Shown: in pieces, positions 6,856-8,505 of the stretch | How positions within the stretch are numbered: position 1 is the stretch's first letter | Layout: every line of letters begins with the position of its first letter | From: CAZSMC01 sp964607755 | Lineage (GTDB): Bacteria > Zhuqueibacterota > Zhuqueibacteria > Residuimicrobiales > Krinioviventaceae | Direction of reading: 5' to 3' | Assembly (NCBI GenBank): GCA_964607755.1 | Contig: CAZSMC010000121.1 | Span: 1-8,505, forward strand | DNA length: 8,505 bases | Program-made: the position numbers and the translations under genes | Notes under the pieces: generated by a model | Database searches by the model: none | What the model saw: only the letters and a program-made list of their open reading frames with translations | What the model was told of the DNA's origin: nothing

Positions 6856-7263
6856 TTAGAGCTTTACGGCGTATTTTCGGATCTGACCAACCGGCCGGTA
6901 AGAACATTTCGAGGTCCTTAAACCGGGTATGCCCCAATCCTGCTCCCGGTTGATAAATGGATAGTGATCGACGACCCTTTTGCCCAACTGATTGTTCATA
7001 AACGGACTAATGCCGTCATAAAACTCCGGGATGACCGTAGCCAGAAAAAGCTGATGGTGCGGCACATGATAGGCAACAAATTGAACCAGCTTTTTTCCAA
7101 GGCCTCTCTTGCGGTGCTTTTGATGGATTTCAACCTCGGAAAGTTCATATTCATGTTCATTGTGAAAAATAACTCTGGCTCTGCCAATGGACTTTTCATT
7201 CAGACATATTGAGTAATCGATTCCGGTCTCTGTGCGTTTGTTTGTAATGCCAATTCGTGTCAT
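6856..7263 (-). CDS. GNAT-family N-acetyltransferase
   Basis: 135 residues, probably a cytoplasmic acetyl-CoA-dependent acyltransferase of unknown substrate. The central strand plus helix carries the acetyl-CoA pyrophosphate-binding motif R/QxxGxG as HRKRGLGKKLVQF (50-62; R51, G54, G56), preceded by the strand ELSEVEIHQKHR (40-51), as in GNAT motif A. The N-terminal half (IDYSICLNEKSIGRARVIF) fits strands 1-3. The last 30 or so residues (INREQDWGIPGLRTSKCSY and onward) do not look like a usual GNAT ending and may form a family-specific tail. GGAG at 7269-7272 is five bases before the ATG and supports the start. The gene is 153 bases from the barrel gene downstream and 103 bases from the B12-type fragment upstream. 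No functional link to the envelope genes is apparent. Confidence 0.78.
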   Translation of the reverse strand: MTRIGITNKRTETGIDYSICLNEKSIGRARVIFHNEHEYELSEVEIHQKHRKRGLGKKLVQFVAYHVPHHQLFLATVIPEFYDGISPFMNNQLGKRVVDHYPFINREQDWGIPGLRTSKCSYRPVGQIRKYAVKL

Positions 7264-7268
7264 TTATG

Positions 7269-7272
7269 CTCC
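7269..7272 (-). promoter_or_regulatory. Shine-Dalgarno GGAG of the GNAT gene
   Basis: The minus strand reads GGAG with a five-base gap to the ATG at 7263, which is normal spacing and confirms the chosen start. Confidence 0.5.
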
Positions 7273-7366
7273 GCGTTGACTATGAAATGCCACGTTCGAA
7301 TTCCTTTTTGCTGGCGTCAAATTAGTGAATGTTCATCCTTATTAAAGACCGGTTCAGCCTGGTTAT

Positions 7367-7624
7367 TCACTGTTTTGACAATTTACGATTTAAGATTGCC
7401 GAATGTGTAATGGATTGGAGATTATGCAGCGCGGATGTTTGCTTTTTTAATTGAAAAGCAGGAAAGCCCAAAATCCAGTCAAGTTCTTCGGTATTGGCAT
7501 CAATGATATGGCACGAAAATCCCTTGTTTTGAAGTGTACTTTTGAGATAGAACGCTCCAGCCGCCGGTGAAACAGGTGTTGTCACTAGAGGATAGATGAG
7601 TAAGGCCTCAAGGTAGTGATTCAT
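7367..7624 (-). pseudogene. Short ORF resembling only the N-terminus of a B12-binding-domain radical SAM protein; probable remnant
   Basis: 85 codons. The first 50 or so residues (EALLIYPLVTTPVSPAAGAF, then an alternating strand/helix stretch ending HIIDANTEELDWIL) look like the opening of the cobalamin-binding Rossmann-like domain of large radical SAM enzymes, which normally run to several hundred residues. The rest, including the CxxxCxxC iron-sulfur motif, is missing: the frame stops at 7367 and the GNAT gene begins about 100 bases on. No Shine-Dalgarno precedes the ATG at 7624. The ORF also starts only 31 bases after the T-run of a strong terminator, leaving almost no room for a promoter. 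Both points suggest a decayed, little-expressed fragment. A small intact protein cannot be excluded. The family call rests on a short stretch and is tentative. Confidence 0.45.
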
Positions 7625-7655
7625 GCTGAACAGATTTTTCAGAGTGACAGGATAG

Positions 7656-7698
7656 AAAAAGCCTTCTCAAAAGCCAGAGACAATAGCTTTTGAGAAGG
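7656..7698 (-). terminator. Strong rho-independent terminator of the peptidyl-prolyl isomerase gene
   Basis: CCTTCTCAAAAGC (7662-7674) and GCTTTTGAGAAGG (7686-7698) are perfect 13-base arms with an eleven-base loop. In the minus-strand direction the hairpin starts nine bases after the stop codon at 7708 and is followed, after one C, by TTTTT (7656-7660). This is a textbook intrinsic terminator and marks the end of the parvulin-gene transcript. Confidence 0.9.
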
Positions 7699-7707
7699 TA
7701 AATTGGA

Positions 7708-8505
7708 TTAGGTTACAAAGTCAAAATGTTCCTGGTAATTGTATTTTTCTTTCAGATCATCCAGCGCTTGCTGATAAGCATCTCTTTGCCGATCATCTTG
7801 GATCTGTTGACGTAATTGGTCTTTAACTTCTTCGTATGGTTCTTCTTCCCTTTGACGATCAACCACTTTAATAATATGGTAACCATACTCGGTTTCGACA
7901 AGATCGCTTATGCTGCCAATCGGCAAGTTAAACGCAGCTTCTTCAAAAGACTTGACCATACGTCCTTTGGGAAAACTTTCATACAACCCACCTTCATCTT
8001 TGGAACCCGGGTCTTCAGAGTATTCCTTTGCCAGTTCGGCAAAATCCTGTCCTGATTTGGCCATTTCCAAAACTTTTTCAGCTTTTTCACGAACCTCTGC
8101 TTTTTCTTCTTCGCTTTCGCCGCGAGTCATAAACAAAATGTGTCGAACGGTGGCAGTTTTGTCTTCACCGTATATTTTTTTCATTTCGTCTTCTGTCACT
8201 TCAATATCAGGAGTAATCACCTGATCTCTATATTTCTGCATGTATATACTTTTCCGGACGTCCTCGATCACGTAATCCACAGTAAAGCCTTGCTGTTCTA
8301 AAAACTGCATAAAATTTTCTTTTCCGCCACGGGATTGATAAATCTGCTCCATTTGCTGGTCCACAGCGCTGTCGTCAACCGTAATGCCCTGGTCTTTGGC
8401 TGCAACAACAAAAAGTTCTCTTTGAGCAACTTGTTGTGCATTCTGGGTAATAAATTGCTGGACCCGCTGCTCGGGAAGCTGGCTCATGTTGGAGGCAAAT
8501 TGTTT
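7708..8505 (-). CDS. Parvulin-type (PpiC/SurA-like) peptidyl-prolyl cis-trans isomerase, 5' end outside the window
   Basis: 265 codons are visible and the frame is still open at the window edge (the residues KQFASN precede the first internal ATG at 8487). The true start and any signal peptide are therefore not seen. Counting from that ATG, residues about 1-110 are helical, glutamine-rich and typical of the SurA/PrsA N-terminal chaperone region. Residues about 113-210 are the parvulin domain: VRHILFM (114-120), DFAELAKEYSEDPGSKDEGG (148-167), F172, the FEEAAFNLPIGSIS stretch (181-194) and YGYHIIKV (201-208). The charged tail (about 211-259) is helical. Family members fold or chaperone exported proteins in the periplasm, often outer-membrane proteins bound for the BAM complex. 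This would fit the large barrel protein encoded further along, but the strong terminator shows separate transcription. SurA, PpiD and lipoprotein PrsA cannot be told apart without the N-terminus. Confidence 0.88.
   Translation of the reverse strand, partial: KQFASNMSQLPEQRVQQFITQNAQQVAQRELFVVAAKDQGITVDDSAVDQQMEQIYQSRGGKENFMQFLEQQGFTVDYVIEDVRKSIYMQKYRDQVITPDIEVTEDEMKKIYGEDKTATVRHILFMTRGESEEEKAEVREKAEKVLEMAKSGQDFAELAKEYSEDPGSKDEGGLYESFPKGRMVKSFEEAAFNLPIGSISDLVETEYGYHIIKVVDRQREEEPYEEVKDQLRQQIQDDRQRDAYQQALDDLKEKYNYQEHFDFVT

Overview
The window looks like chromosomal DNA of a Gram-negative (diderm), probably free-living bacterium of the FCB/Calditrichota-KSB1-Acidobacteria type. This rests on three things: an LptG-family LPS-export permease, a very large outer-membrane barrel protein with its own periplasmic domains, and a GWxTD-domain protein, a family concentrated in those phyla. 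Base composition is moderate to low GC. The phylum is an inference from family content; no rRNA or other marker gene is present.

Layout, left to right. 1-147: non-coding leader with a short palindrome and a weak promoter candidate. 148-1221 (+): LptG/LptF-type permease, the only gene on the + strand. It converges, 40 bases apart, with 1262-1942 (-), a two-helix membrane protein with a PH-like domain. 1943-2182: intergenic, with that gene's ribosome-binding site and AT-rich palindromes. 2183-3454 (-): secreted GWxTD-domain protein. 3455-3564: spacer with a strong hairpin. 3565-6702 (-): 1045-residue protein joining a HExxH peptidase, a six-repeat TolB/WD40-like propeller and a C-terminal Omp85-like barrel. 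6703-6855: probable promoter region with a 14-base perfect palindrome. 6856-7263 (-): GNAT acetyltransferase. 7367-7624 (-): short ORF resembling only the start of a B12-binding radical SAM protein, probably a remnant. 7656-7698: a textbook rho-independent terminator. 7708-8505 (-): parvulin-type peptidyl-prolyl isomerase whose 5' end lies outside the window.

Most of the genes fit a cell-envelope theme. LptG carries lipopolysaccharide out of the inner membrane, the parvulin/SurA-like protein would help outer-membrane proteins fold in the periplasm, and the peptidase-propeller-barrel protein and the exported GWxTD protein would act at the outer membrane or in the periplasm. The peptidase-propeller-barrel gene and its downstream GWxTD neighbour, on the same strand, are the best candidate for an undescribed system. 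Nothing here resembles a CRISPR array, insertion sequence, tRNA or rRNA. No gene-free stretch reaches 300 bases.
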